Source of the DNA: Caulobacter sp.
Lineage (GTDB): Bacteria; Pseudomonadota; Alphaproteobacteria; Caulobacterales; Caulobacteraceae
DNA length: 64,000 bases
Direction of reading: 5' to 3'
Assembly: GCA_016125585.1 (NCBI GenBank)
Contig: WGLL01000004.1
Coordinates: forward strand, 1-64,000
In this document: positions 17,679-26,328 of the stretch, one piece after another
How the letters are laid out: each line of letters begins with the position of its first letter
Position numbering within the stretch: position 1 is the first letter of the stretch
The notes under the pieces: model-generated
What the model was told of the DNA's origin: nothing
Database searches by the model: none
Seen by the model: only the letters and a program-made list of their open reading frames with translations
Translations under genes and position numbers: made by a program

Positions 17679-17716
17679 CGCCCCGCCACAAGTGGATGGG
17701 GCGTCTCGCTCCATCC
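17679..17716 (+). promoter_or_regulatory. Mutually exclusive RNA stems downstream of the his leader peptide
   Basis: GGATGGGGCG (17694-17703) can pair with CGCTCCATCC (17707-17716) in a 10-bp stem with one G-U and a three-base loop. Alternatively CGCCCC (17679-17684) can pair with GGGGCG (17698-17703), preventing the first stem. No T-run follows, so control of translation or Rho access of hisS is more likely than intrinsic termination. Confidence 0.55.
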
Positions 17717-17743
17717 GGCCAAGACCGACCGATGGACCGCCCG

Positions 17744-19228
17744 ATGACCGCCTCTGACGACAACCAGACCTTCCGCCCCGAAGCTCGCGCGCCGCGGGGG
17801 TTCGCCGACAAGCGCGCGCCCCAGCTGCGGGCCGAGCGCCGCATCGTCGAGCAGGTCTCGGCGGTCTATGAGCGCTGGGGCTTCGAAGCCCTCGACACCT
17901 GCGCCTTCGAATACGCCGACGCCCTGGGCAAGTTCCTGCCCGACAGCGACCGGCCCAACGAGGGGGTCTTCGCCCTGCAGGACGACGACGAGCAGTGGAT
18001 GGCCCTGCGCTATGACCTGACCGCGCCCCTGGCCCGCTTCGCCGCCCAGAACTGGGAGACCCTGCCCAAGCCCTTCCGCCGCTTCGCCTTCGGCCCGGTG
18101 TGGCGCAACGAAAAGCCCGGCCCCGGCCGCTTCCGCGAATTCATCCAGTGCGACGCCGACACCGTCGGCTCGGCCAGGCCCGAGGCCGACGCCGAGATCA
18201 TCGCCATGGCCGTCGAGGGGCTGGAGGCCGCCGGCCTGCCGCGCGGAACCGCCGTGCTGCGGATCAACAATCGCAAGCTGCTCAACGGCCTGCTGACCTC
18301 GGCCGGGGTCGACAGCGCCGGCCAGAAGCTGGCCGTGCTGCGCGCCGTCGACAAGCTGGACCGGCTCGGCGAGGAGGGGGTCAAGCTGCTGCTGGGCGCG
18401 GGCCGGCTCGATGAGTCGGGGGCCTTCACCAAGGGCGCCGGCCTGGGCGCCGCCGCCGTCGACCAGGTGCTGGCCTTCCTGGCCGCCGGCAAGGGCGATC
18501 GCGGGGCCACCCTGTCTGCCCTATCGGACATTGTCGGCGGGTCCGCAGAGGGCGCCGAGGGCGTCGAGGACCTGGGCCGCATCGCCGCCGCCCTGAGCGC
18601 CCTGGGGGTCGGCGAGGACCGGGCGAGCATCGAGCCCTCCATCGTCCGCGGCCTCGAATACTATACCGGGGCGGTCTATGAGGCCGAACTGCTGCTGGAG
18701 ACCACCGACGAGAAGGGCCAGGCGGTGCGCTTCGGCTCGATCGGCGGCGGCGGCCGCTATGACGACCTGGTCGCCCGCTTCACCGGCCAGCCGGTGCCGG
18801 CCACCGGCTTTTCCTTCGGCGTCTCGCGCCTGGCGGCCGCCCTCAAGGCGGCGGGCCGGGAAGACGCCCACAAGGTGCGCGGACCGGTGGTGATCATCGC
18901 CTTCGACCAGGACCACATGGGCGAATATTTCGCCGTCGCCGCCGAGCTGCGCGCCGCCGGCATCGCCGCCGAGGTCTATCTCGGCTCGTCCGGCATGCGG
19001 CCGCAGATGAAATACGCCGACCGCCGCATGGCCCCCGCCGCCATCATCCTGGGCGGAGACGAGATCGCCGCCGGAACCGTGACCATCAAGGACCTGGATC
19101 TCGGCCGCGCCCTGGCGGCCAATATCGAGGACAACGAGGCCTGGCGGGCCGAGCGTCCCGGCCAGCAGACCGTGCCCCGCGGCGAACTGCTGGCGCGGGT
19201 CCGCGCCATCGTCGACGCGGCCGGCTAG
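17744..19228 (+). CDS. hisS: Histidyl-tRNA synthetase
   Basis: Charges tRNA-His with histidine and ATP. About 494 residues with class II motif 1 (near ERWGFEALDT), motif 2 in FRRFAFGPVWRNEKPGPGRF, the histidine-specific loop LEYYTGAVYEAE, motif 3 in GFSFGVSRLAA, and a C-terminal anticodon-binding domain (MGEYFAVAAELRAAGIAAEV). The start is uncertain: ATG at 17744 fits the family N-terminus FRPEARAPRGFADKR, ATG at 17732 would add four residues, and neither has a clear Shine-Dalgarno. It heads hisS-hisZ-hisG, with hisZ 10 bases downstream. The histidine-rich leader suggests the operon responds to charged tRNA-His. Confidence 0.95.
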   Translation: MTASDDNQTFRPEARAPRGFADKRAPQLRAERRIVEQVSAVYERWGFEALDTCAFEYADALGKFLPDSDRPNEGVFALQDDDEQWMALRYDLTAPLARFAAQNWETLPKPFRRFAFGPVWRNEKPGPGRFREFIQCDADTVGSARPEADAEIIAMAVEGLEAAGLPRGTAVLRINNRKLLNGLLTSAGVDSAGQKLAVLRAVDKLDRLGEEGVKLLLGAGRLDESGAFTKGAGLGAAAVDQVLAFLAAGKGDRGATLSALSDIVGGSAEGAEGVEDLGRIAAALSALGVGEDRASIEPSIVRGLEYYTGAVYEAELLLETTDEKGQAVRFGSIGGGGRYDDLVARFTGQPVPATGFSFGVSRLAAALKAAGREDAHKVRGPVVIIAFDQDHMGEYFAVAAELRAAGIAAEVYLGSSGMRPQMKYADRRMAPAAIILGGDEIAAGTVTIKDLDLGRALAANIEDNEAWRAERPGQQTVPRGELLARVRAIVDAAG

Positions 19229-19238
19229 GGGGCGGGCG

Positions 19239-20366
19239 ATGCGACTGGAACCGGCCATCCCGCCCGCCGCCCTGGCGGCCATCCGCGCGCCCTTCGAAGG
19301 GGCCGGAACCCAGATTGACGTGCCGGTCCTGCAGCCGCTGTCGCTGCTGCTCGACCTGGCCGGCGAGGCGATGCGGCCGCGCCTGTTCGTGGTCCAGGCC
19401 GAGGGGGGCGAGGAGGCGGCCCTGCGGCCGGATTTCACCATTCCCATCGCCCGGGCCCATCTGGCCTCCGGCGCGGCGAGCGGCCGCTATGTCTATGAGG
19501 GCAAGGCCTTCCGCGCCGCCGGCGGGTCCGACCGCGCCGAGGAGTTCCTGCAGTTGGGCCTGGAGGCCTATGGCGGCGCCGATCCGGTGGCGGTCGACGC
19601 CGAGGTCCTGAGCCTGGCCTGGCGCTCGGCCCGGGCCGGCGGCCGGGGCGACCTGTCCCTGCTGCTGGGCGATGTCAGGCTGTTCGCCGCCTTCATCGCC
19701 GACATGGCGCTGGAGCCCGGCCTGGCGGCGCGGATGACCCGCGCCTTTGGCCGCCCGCGCCTGCTGGCGGCGGAACTGGACGGCGCCCCCGCGCCCGCCC
19801 CCCCGTCCGCCCCGGCGTCCGGTCGCGGACGGCTGGCCGCCCTGCTGGCCGGCCTGCCCGAGGACCAGGCGGTGGAGCTGCTGGAAGAGGTCTGGGGCCT
19901 CGCCGGGGTCTCGCCCGTCGGCGGCCGTCCTACCGCCGAGATCGCCCGCCGCCTGGCCGCCCGCGGCGGCGGCGGGGCCGGCGCCTGCCTGACGCCCGCC
20001 CAGATCGACGCCGTCCGCGCCTTCCTGGCGGTGGAAGGTCGTCCGGCCGAGGCCCTGGCCGCCCTTGGCGCCCTGGGCGGCGCCCGCCTGGCCGCTCTGG
20101 TCGCCGACTGGCGTCGCCGCCTTGAGGCCCTCGAGCAGCTGGCGGTCCCCGCCGCCGACGCCTGGTTCGGCGCCGGCTTCGGCCGCGCCTTCGGCTATTA
20201 CGACGGCCCCCTGTTCGAGGTGCGCAGCACGGCGCTCGGCGCCGACCGGCCCCTGGCCGCGGGCGGCCGTTACGACGGCCTTGTCGCCCGTCTCGGCGGG
20301 GCGGCGACCGGCGCGGTCGGCTGCATGGTGCGCCCGGCCCGGGCCTGTCTGGAGGGGGGAGAATGA
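19239..20366 (+). CDS. hisZ: ATP phosphoribosyltransferase regulatory subunit
   Basis: 375 residues resembling the catalytic core of histidyl-tRNA synthetase ([47 protein letters not shown]) but lacking the anticodon-binding domain. HisZ joins HisG in a hetero-octamer and is needed for activity and histidine feedback of the first step of histidine synthesis. It starts 10 bases after hisS with GGGGGCGGG upstream, and its TGA overlaps the hisG ATG (ATGA), so the two subunits are translationally coupled. The middle segment (residues ~170-260) is alanine/proline-rich and poorly conserved. Confidence 0.92.
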   Translation: MRLEPAIPPAALAAIRAPFEGAGTQIDVPVLQPLSLLLDLAGEAMRPRLFVVQAEGGEEAALRPDFTIPIARAHLASGAASGRYVYEGKAFRAAGGSDRAEEFLQLGLEAYGGADPVAVDAEVLSLAWRSARAGGRGDLSLLLGDVRLFAAFIADMALEPGLAARMTRAFGRPRLLAAELDGAPAPAPPSAPASGRGRLAALLAGLPEDQAVELLEEVWGLAGVSPVGGRPTAEIARRLAARGGGGAGACLTPAQIDAVRAFLAVEGRPAEALAALGALGGARLAALVADWRRRLEALEQLAVPAADAWFGAGFGRAFGYYDGPLFEVRSTALGADRPLAAGGRYDGLVARLGGAATGAVGCMVRPARACLEGGE

Positions 20367-21328
20367 CCATGACCAGCCCGGTGATTCTGGCCATTCCCTC
20401 CAAGGGCCGACTGAAGGAACAGGTCGAGGCCTGGCTGGCCGACGCCGGCCTCCGGCTGGAGTCGGACGGCGGCGAGCGCGGCTATCGCGCCCGCATCGTC
20501 GGGCTGGACGGCCTGGAGGTGCGGCTGATCTCGGCCGGCGAGATCGCCCGCGCCCTCAGCGGCGGCGAGGTCCACCTCGGCGTCACCGGCGAGGATCTGC
20601 TGCGCGAGCAGGGCGAGGACATGGACGCCCGGGTGCTGCTGCTGCGGGCCCTGGGCTTTGGCCGCGCCGATCTGGTGGTCGCCGCGCCGCAGGGCTGGCT
20701 CGACGTCGAGACCATGGCTGACCTTGAGGAGGTTGCCCACCAGCATCTGGCCCGCACCGGCCGACGCCTGCGGGTGGCGACCAAATACATCGCCCAGACC
20801 CGCGCCTTCTTCGCCCGCCACGGGGTCGGCGACTATCGCATCGTCGAATCGGCCGGCGCCACCGAGGGCGCCCCGGCGGCCGGGGCGGCGGAGATCGTCG
20901 TCGACATCACCACCACCGGCGCCACCCTGGCCGCCAACCACCTGAGGACCCTCGCCGACGGGATCATCCTCAGGAGCCAGGCCCAGCTGACCGCCGCCCT
21001 GACCGCCGACTGGGGCGCCGGACGGCTGGCCGTGGCCCGGCGGCTGCTGTCGATGATCGAGGCCCGCGCCCGGGCCCGCCGCACCCTGACCCTGGTCTGG
21101 CCGGCCGAGCAGGATGTGGCCGCCCGCCAGGCGACCTCCGGATTCGCCGACCGGGGCGGCCAGGCCCGCACCAGCGGCCTGCTGATCTCCCGCGGCGAGC
21201 TGGCCGCCTGCGCCGCCGCCCTGGAGGCCGCCGGCGTCGGTCCGGTCACCGCCTCGGCGCCCGAGTATGTCTTCTCCCCGGACTGTCCGCCCTGGGACGA
21301 TCTGGCCGCCCGCCTGACCGATCTTTGA
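20363..21328 (+). CDS. hisG: ATP phosphoribosyltransferase catalytic subunit, with a C-terminal extension
   Basis: Catalyses the first committed step of histidine synthesis, joining ATP and PRPP. Residues 1-~215 cover the catalytic fold: [36 protein letters not shown] and the PRPP site [16 protein letters not shown]. HisZ-dependent HisG proteins usually stop at ~210-230 residues; this one runs to 321. The extra ~90 residues ([15 protein letters not shown] to the end, with [20 protein letters not shown]) look like a weak ACT-like fold as in the long HisG form, although HisZ is present. ATGA overlap with hisZ and GGAGGGGG upstream. Confidence 0.93.
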   Translation: MTMTSPVILAIPSKGRLKEQVEAWLADAGLRLESDGGERGYRARIVGLDGLEVRLISAGEIARALSGGEVHLGVTGEDLLREQGEDMDARVLLLRALGFGRADLVVAAPQGWLDVETMADLEEVAHQHLARTGRRLRVATKYIAQTRAFFARHGVGDYRIVESAGATEGAPAAGAAEIVVDITTTGATLAANHLRTLADGIILRSQAQLTAALTADWGAGRLAVARRLLSMIEARARARRTLTLVWPAEQDVAARQATSGFADRGGQARTSGLLISRGELAACAAALEAAGVGPVTASAPEYVFSPDCPPWDDLAARLTDL

Positions 21329-21562
21329 CAGCACGGTCAAAAACTACCGTTTCAGGCGGTTGTTTTGACGCCAGCGTCCAATGATCAACCCTATTTGAGC
21401 GCAATTGGCGCAGATTCTTGCGCCGGAAGCCGCTTTGCAGCGTTGACACAGACCGGGAATTGCCGTCTTTTTGACTGGCGAGGAAGAGAGGCCGACAAGA
21501 GCATCTCACCTCCGGCGTTTCGGGGAGGAAACGCCCGCTTGGATCGAGTGATCGAGGTAAAT

Positions 21563-21599
21563 TTGAGCCCGCCGCGACTATCCCCCGCGGCGGGCTCAA
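21563..21599. repeat. Perfect 14-bp hairpin downstream of hisG
   Basis: TTGAGCCCGCCGCG (21563-21576) and its exact complement (21586-21599) enclose a nine-base loop. No T-run follows on the plus strand; on the minus strand the stem is followed by AAATTT. It may be an RNA 3'-end stabiliser or weak terminator. Confidence 0.6.
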
Positions 21600-21654
21600 T
21601 GCTTTCCGGTCCCCGCCGATCTGAAAACTGACATCACCGTCAAAACCAGAGCCC

Positions 21655-21693
21655 GTCCCGACAGGTGGGAAGCGGTTATCGGAACGCGCGCCC
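21655..21693. repeat. Degenerate copy of the 45-base palindromic repeat
   Basis: Shares GGTGGGAA, CGGTTATCGGA and ACGCGCG with the two tandem copies at 63051-63151, with several substitutions and a short deletion. Confidence 0.55.
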
Positions 21694-21751
21694 GGAAGCG
21701 GTCCGGAGCACGGGCGGCCAGACCCGCATCGTTCGCCGGTGTTCGGCAAAG

Positions 21752-21779
21752 AAAAAGGGCGACCCTCGCGGGCCGCCCT
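21752..21779 (-). terminator. Rho-independent terminator of the first M13 peptidase gene
   Basis: On the minus strand AGGGCGGCC pairs with GGTCGCCCT (one mismatch) around a CGCGAG loop, followed by a T-run (TTTTTC). Confidence 0.8.
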
Positions 21780-21804
21780 CGTTCCGATCGGCAATCGCCG
21801 GCCG

Positions 21805-23943
21805 CTACCAGATGCGAACCCGGTCTTCCGGCTTCACATACAGCTTGTCGCCTTCCTTGATGCCGAAGGCGTCGTACCAGCCGTCGACGTTCCGGATGGT
21901 GCCGTTGACGCGGTAGTAGGCCGGGCTGTGCGGGTCGGTGACGACCTGCTGGCGCAGGGCCTCGTCACGGATCTTCTGACGCCACACCTGGGCCCAGCCG
22001 AAGAACACCCGCTGGTCGCCGGTCAGGCCGTCGAGGATCGGCGCCGGCTTGCCGCCGAGCGAGGCGTGGTAGGCGTCCAGGCCGAGCGACAGCCCGCCCA
22101 GGTCGCCGATGTTCTCGCCCATGGTCAGGGCGCCCTGGACCTTGGCCCCCGGCAGCGGTTCGAATTCGCTGTACTGGGCGCCTAGCTTGTCGGCCTGGAC
22201 CTTGAACTTGGCGGCGTCCTCGGCGGTCCACCAGTCGGTCAGCACGCCGTCGCCGTTGGACTTGCGGCCCTGGTCGTCGAAGCCGTGGCTGATCTCGTGG
22301 CCGATCACCCCGCCGATGCCGCCGTAGTTGATGGCCGCGTCGGCGTCCGGATCGAAGAACGGCGCCTGCAGGATGGCGGCCGGGAAGACGATCTCGTTGT
22401 TCACGCTGTTGTAGTAGGCGTTCACGGTCTGGGGGGTCATGCCCCATTCTTTCTTGTCGACCGGCTCGTTCAGCCGGGCGACGTCGCGGCGCCATTCATA
22501 GGCCCCGGCCCGCAGGGCGTTGCCGTAGAGGTCGCCCTGCTTGATCTCCAGGTCGGAATAGTCGCGCCACTGGTCGGGGTAGCCGATCTTGACGGTGAAC
22601 TTGGCCAGCTTGTCGAGGGCCTTTTCCTTGGTCTCGGGGCTCATCCAGGCCAGGTTTTCGATACGGGTCTTCAGCACCGCGCGGATGTCGCCGACCAGGC
22701 TCAGCATCTTGGCCTTGGACTCCGGCGGGAAGTAGCGGGCCACATAGATGCGGCCGACCGACTCGCCGAGGGTGCCGTTGACGAAGGCCACGGCCCGCTT
22801 CCAGCGCGGCTTCTGCTCGGGCTGGCCCGACAGGGTCTTGCCGCGGAACTCGAACTGGGCGTCGACGAAGCGCTTGGACAGCATCGGCGCGGCGCCGTCG
22901 ACCAGATGGAAGGCCTGCCAGGCCTTCAGGGTCTCGACCGGGGTCTCGCCGTAGATCTTGGCGTACTTGGGGAAGGCGGTGTTGGTGCCGAGAATGAAGC
23001 GGTCGACCTTGGGCAGCTCGGTATTGGCCAGGTAGAGGTCCCAGTTGTAGCCGGGGGTGTAGGCCTTCAGCTCGGCCAGGCTCATCGGGTTGTAGGTCTT
23101 GTCGCGGTCGCGGCGCTCGGCCCGGGTCCAGGTGGCCTCGGCCAGACGGCTCTCGAAGGCGACGATGTCCTTCGCCGACTGTTCGGGGTTGGCCCAGCCG
23201 GCCATGGTCAGCATCTTGGCGACATAGACCTCATAGGCGGCCTTCTTCTCGGCGAACTTGGCGTCGAGGTAGTAGTCGCGGTCCGGCAGGCCCAGGCCGC
23301 CGACGCCGGCGTAGACGGCGTAGCGGGTGGGGTTCTTGGAGTCGGCGCCGATGCCGATGCCCATCAGGGCCGAGTAGCCCTGCGTCTGGCCCTTGCCCAT
23401 CAGGGCCGTCATCTCGTCGCGGGTCTTGACCTTGGAGATCTCCGCCAGCTCGGGGGCCAGCGGCTTGGCGTCCAGCTTCTCGGCCAGGGCCTCATCCATG
23501 TAGGTGTTGTAGGCGGCGCCGATCTTGGCGGCGTCCTTATCCTGCACCTTGCCGGAGGCGGTGTCCTCGATGATCGCCTTGACGCGGGCTTCCGACAGGA
23601 TCGACAGGGCGTCGAAGTTACCGAAGCGGGTGCGGTCGGAGGGGATTTCCGTGCGGTCGACCCAGGCGCCGTTGGCGTAGCGGAAGAAGTCGTCGCCCGG
23701 CTTCACCGAGGTGTCGAAGCCGCTGAGGTCGAGGCCCCAGGCGCCGTAGTGGGGGCTTTCCAGCGAGACCGCGGCCTCGCCGCCGGCCAGTTCGGTGTCG
23801 GAGAAGCCGAACAGCGACTGCATCGTGCAGGCCTCGTTGAGGCAGACGACATCGTCGCCGGCCGGGTCATGGGCCTGGGCGGCGCCAAAGGCGGCAAGGG
23901 ACAGGGCCGCCGCGGCGGCGGCGCTCATCAGGATGTTTTTCAT
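21805..23943 (-). CDS. M13-family zinc metallopeptidase (PepO/neprilysin type), copy A
   Basis: 712 residues with a cleavable signal peptide (AAAAAALSLAAFGAAQA) and the full M13 fold: N-terminal segment PGDDFFRYANGAWV, the zinc motif in IGHEISHGFDDQG, the third ligand Glu in GENIGDLGGLSLGL, and the C-terminal motif VKPEDRVRIW. It should cleave short peptides in the periplasm or outside the cell. It lies directly downstream of a paralogue on the same strand, but a terminator-like hairpin in the gap suggests separate transcripts. Length is typical (~650-720). Confidence 0.93.
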   Translation of the reverse strand: MKNILMSAAAAAALSLAAFGAAQAHDPAGDDVVCLNEACTMQSLFGFSDTELAGGEAAVSLESPHYGAWGLDLSGFDTSVKPGDDFFRYANGAWVDRTEIPSDRTRFGNFDALSILSEARVKAIIEDTASGKVQDKDAAKIGAAYNTYMDEALAEKLDAKPLAPELAEISKVKTRDEMTALMGKGQTQGYSALMGIGIGADSKNPTRYAVYAGVGGLGLPDRDYYLDAKFAEKKAAYEVYVAKMLTMAGWANPEQSAKDIVAFESRLAEATWTRAERRDRDKTYNPMSLAELKAYTPGYNWDLYLANTELPKVDRFILGTNTAFPKYAKIYGETPVETLKAWQAFHLVDGAAPMLSKRFVDAQFEFRGKTLSGQPEQKPRWKRAVAFVNGTLGESVGRIYVARYFPPESKAKMLSLVGDIRAVLKTRIENLAWMSPETKEKALDKLAKFTVKIGYPDQWRDYSDLEIKQGDLYGNALRAGAYEWRRDVARLNEPVDKKEWGMTPQTVNAYYNSVNNEIVFPAAILQAPFFDPDADAAINYGGIGGVIGHEISHGFDDQGRKSNGDGVLTDWWTAEDAAKFKVQADKLGAQYSEFEPLPGAKVQGALTMGENIGDLGGLSLGLDAYHASLGGKPAPILDGLTGDQRVFFGWAQVWRQKIRDEALRQQVVTDPHSPAYYRVNGTIRNVDGWYDAFGIKEGDKLYVKPEDRVRIW

Positions 23944-24030
23944 GAGATACAGGGGCCTCGGGTTTCGGTGGGCAGGGGCGCATTGTACCCGCCAGAGCCG
24001 GGCTGAACCTTAAATTTTGTTCATGCCCCA

Positions 24031-24062
24031 AAGAAAGCGGGGCGGACCTTTCGGCCCGCCCC
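24031..24062 (-). terminator. Rho-independent terminator between the two M13 peptidase genes
   Basis: On the minus strand GGGGCGGG pairs with CCGCCCC around GCCGAAAGGT-like loop sequence, followed by GCTTTCTTT. It ends the upstream peptidase transcript. Confidence 0.75.
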
Positions 24063-24090
24063 ACAGATCTGGATCGAAATTGCCTCGCGT

Positions 24091-26166
24091 CTACCAGATG
24101 CGGACGCGATCTTCCGGCTTCACATACATCTTGTCGCCGGGCTTGACGTCGAAGGCCTTGTACCAGGCGTCGACGTTCCGCAGCGTGCCGATCACCCGGT
24201 AGTAGGTCGGGCTGTGCGGGTCGCTGACCAGTTGCTGGCGCAGCTGGTCGTCGCGGATCTTGCCCCGCCAGATCTGGCCAAAGCCGAGGAAGAACCGCTG
24301 GTCGCCGGTCAGGCCGTCGATCACCGGGGCCGGCTTGCCGCCGAGCGAGGCGTGGTAGGCGTCCAGCGCCACCAGCACGCCGCCCAGGTCGCCGATGTTC
24401 TCGCCCATGGTCAGGTCGCCGTTGACGTGGGCGCCTGGCAGAGGCTCGAAGCTGGAGTAGAGGGCCGAGAGGGTCTTGGTCTGGGCCTCGAACTTCTCGC
24501 GGTCGGCCGGCTGCCACCAGTTGGTCAGCGAGCCGTCGGCGTCGAACTGGCTGCCCTGGTCATCGAAGCCATGGCTGATCTCATGACCGATCACCGCGCC
24601 GATGCCGCCGTAGTTGACGGCCGGATCGGCGTCCGGATCGAAGAAGGGCGGCTGCAGGATGGCGGCCGGGAAGACGATCTCGTTCATCGTCGGGTCGTAG
24701 TAGGCGTTCACCGTCTGCGGGAACATGCCCCACTCCTGGCGGTCCACCGGCTTGTGCAGGCGGTTGACCTGGAAGTTCCACTCGAAGGCGCCCGACCGCT
24801 CGACGTTGCCGTAAAGGTCGTCCGGCTTGATGGTCAGGGCCGAATAGTCACGCCATTTGTCGGGGTAGCCGATCTTGACGTTGAAGCTGTCCATCTTCTT
24901 CAGGGCCCGGGCCTTGGTCTCCGGGCTCATCCAGGTCAGGTTTTCGATGCGGCCGCGCATGGCGACCTTCAGATTGCCGACGAGGGTTTCCATCGCCGCC
25001 TTGGACTCCGGCGGGAAATAGGCTTCGACATAGAGCTTGCCGACCGCCTCGCCGAGGGTGTTGCCGGCCAGGCCGACGCCGCGCTTCCAGCGGGCCCGCT
25101 GTTCGGGCTGGCCCGACATGGTCTTGCCGTGGAAGTCGAAGCTGGCGTCGACGAACCGCTTGGACAGATAGGGCGCGGCCTGATCGGTGATGTGGAAGGC
25201 TTCCCAGGCCTGCAGGGTGTCCAGCGGGGTCTTGGCGTAGAGGGCCGCGATCTTCGGGAAGGCGTCCTTTTCACTGACCACCAGGGTGGTCTCGCCGGCC
25301 AGGTTGGCGCCCTTCAGATAGGCCTGCCAGGGGAAGTCCGGCGCCAGCTTGGTCAGCTCGGCGAGGCTCATCTTGTTGTAGGTGGCGTCCGGGTCGCGCT
25401 GCTGCACCTTGGTGTAGCTGACCTCGGCGATCGAGGTTTCCAGGGCCAGGATGTCGTCGGCCTTCTTCTCGGCGTCGGCCCAGCCGGCCATGCCCAGCAT
25501 GCGGGCGATGTAGGCGCGGTAGGCGGCCTTCTTCTCGGCGAACTTCGCATCGAGGTAGTAGTCGCGGTCCGGCAGGCCCAGGCCCGACTGGCCGACATAG
25601 AGGGCGTAGTGATCGGTGTCCTTGGCGTCCTGGCCGATGTAGAGGCCGAACACGCCCATGCCGAAGCGGCCCTGGGTCGAGCCCATCAGGGTGGCCATAT
25701 CCTCGCGGCTGGTCACCGCCCTGACGCGGGCCAGGTCGCCGGCCAGCGGCTTGGCGTCCAGCGCCTCGACGCGCGCCTCGTCCATGAAACTGTTGTAGAG
25801 GCCGCCGATCTGCTGGGCCTCGCCCTTGGGATCCTTGGCCGCGGCGGCGGCCTCGATCACCGCCCGGCTGCGGGCGTCGGACAGCTCGCGCAGCTGGTCG
25901 AAGCTGCCCCAGCGGGTGCGGTCGGCGGGAATTTCCAGCGCCTTGGTGTAGCCGCCGTTGACGTACTCATAGAAGTCGTCGCCCGGCTTGGTGGCCTTGT
26001 CCTGGCCGGTCAGGTCGAAGCCCCAGGGCCCCATGCGCGGGGCCTTGGTCAGATCGGTGGCGACGGGAGCGGCCGGAGCGGTGGCTTCGGCGGCGAGGGC
26101 GGCGGCGCTGAGGCCGGCGATGGCGAGGGTCGCGGCGGCGCAGGCCGTCAGCAGAATGCGTTTCAT
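24091..26166 (-). CDS. M13-family zinc metallopeptidase, copy B
   Basis: 691 residues, clearly paralogous to copy A. Shared long blocks include YYLDAKFAEKKAAY, the zinc motif IGHEISHGFDDQG, GENIGDLGG and the same last residues VKPEDRVRIW. The start was moved to MKRILLTACAAATLAIAGL, which is a good signal peptide; the frame is open 27 codons further upstream with no protein-like content. Substrate unknown. Differences are concentrated in the N-terminal third and around the substrate-binding loop, so the two may have divided substrates after duplication. Confidence 0.93.
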   Translation of the reverse strand: MKRILLTACAAATLAIAGLSAAALAAEATAPAAPVATDLTKAPRMGPWGFDLTGQDKATKPGDDFYEYVNGGYTKALEIPADRTRWGSFDQLRELSDARSRAVIEAAAAAKDPKGEAQQIGGLYNSFMDEARVEALDAKPLAGDLARVRAVTSREDMATLMGSTQGRFGMGVFGLYIGQDAKDTDHYALYVGQSGLGLPDRDYYLDAKFAEKKAAYRAYIARMLGMAGWADAEKKADDILALETSIAEVSYTKVQQRDPDATYNKMSLAELTKLAPDFPWQAYLKGANLAGETTLVVSEKDAFPKIAALYAKTPLDTLQAWEAFHITDQAAPYLSKRFVDASFDFHGKTMSGQPEQRARWKRGVGLAGNTLGEAVGKLYVEAYFPPESKAAMETLVGNLKVAMRGRIENLTWMSPETKARALKKMDSFNVKIGYPDKWRDYSALTIKPDDLYGNVERSGAFEWNFQVNRLHKPVDRQEWGMFPQTVNAYYDPTMNEIVFPAAILQPPFFDPDADPAVNYGGIGAVIGHEISHGFDDQGSQFDADGSLTNWWQPADREKFEAQTKTLSALYSSFEPLPGAHVNGDLTMGENIGDLGGVLVALDAYHASLGGKPAPVIDGLTGDQRFFLGFGQIWRGKIRDDQLRQQLVSDPHSPTYYRVIGTLRNVDAWYKAFDVKPGDKMYVKPEDRVRIW

Positions 26167-26289
26167 GGGACGATGGGGTCCTGAGGTTTTGCGAGGCCGG
26201 GACCATGCTCCCGGACCTGCCCCCGCGTCACATAAAACTTTCTTCATGAAGCCGGCCGCCTGCGGAAAGCCGGCCGGTGAAGACCATGG

Positions 26290-26305
26290 TTAATCGCGTA
26301 TTAAC
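26290..26305. promoter_or_regulatory. CtrA-binding box
   Basis: TTAA-TCGCGTA-TTAAC is an exact match to the CtrA consensus TTAA-N7-TTAAC. It ends 24 bases before the ATG of the cysteine-rich secreted protein, at or near the promoter. Confidence 0.7.
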
Positions 26306-26328
26306 GAGACCGCGGGCAGGATCGCCCC

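Larger units (their letters stand above)
21329..21804. other. 476-base region between convergent genes with repeated dyads and a strong hairpin
   Basis: No persuasive gene. It holds three copies of a TTTGAC-N6-GTCAAA-type dyad (21324-21341, 21364-21381, 21627-21644), a 6-bp GGCGCA/TGCGCC stem (21407-21424), a 14-bp hairpin (21563-21599), a degenerate copy of the 45-base repeat (21655-21693), and the terminator of the M13 peptidase gene. A non-coding RNA is possible. Confidence 0.5.

Noticed and set aside
21365..21631. An 88-codon plus-strand frame after hisG
   Set aside because: TTG start inside a dyad, no ribosome-binding site, no protein features, and it spans a strong hairpin.
22285..26184. 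Long plus-strand frames opposite the two M13 peptidase genes
   Set aside because: Low-complexity, no recognisable motif, and the minus-strand frames encode complete M13 enzymes. They arise from the high GC3 bias.
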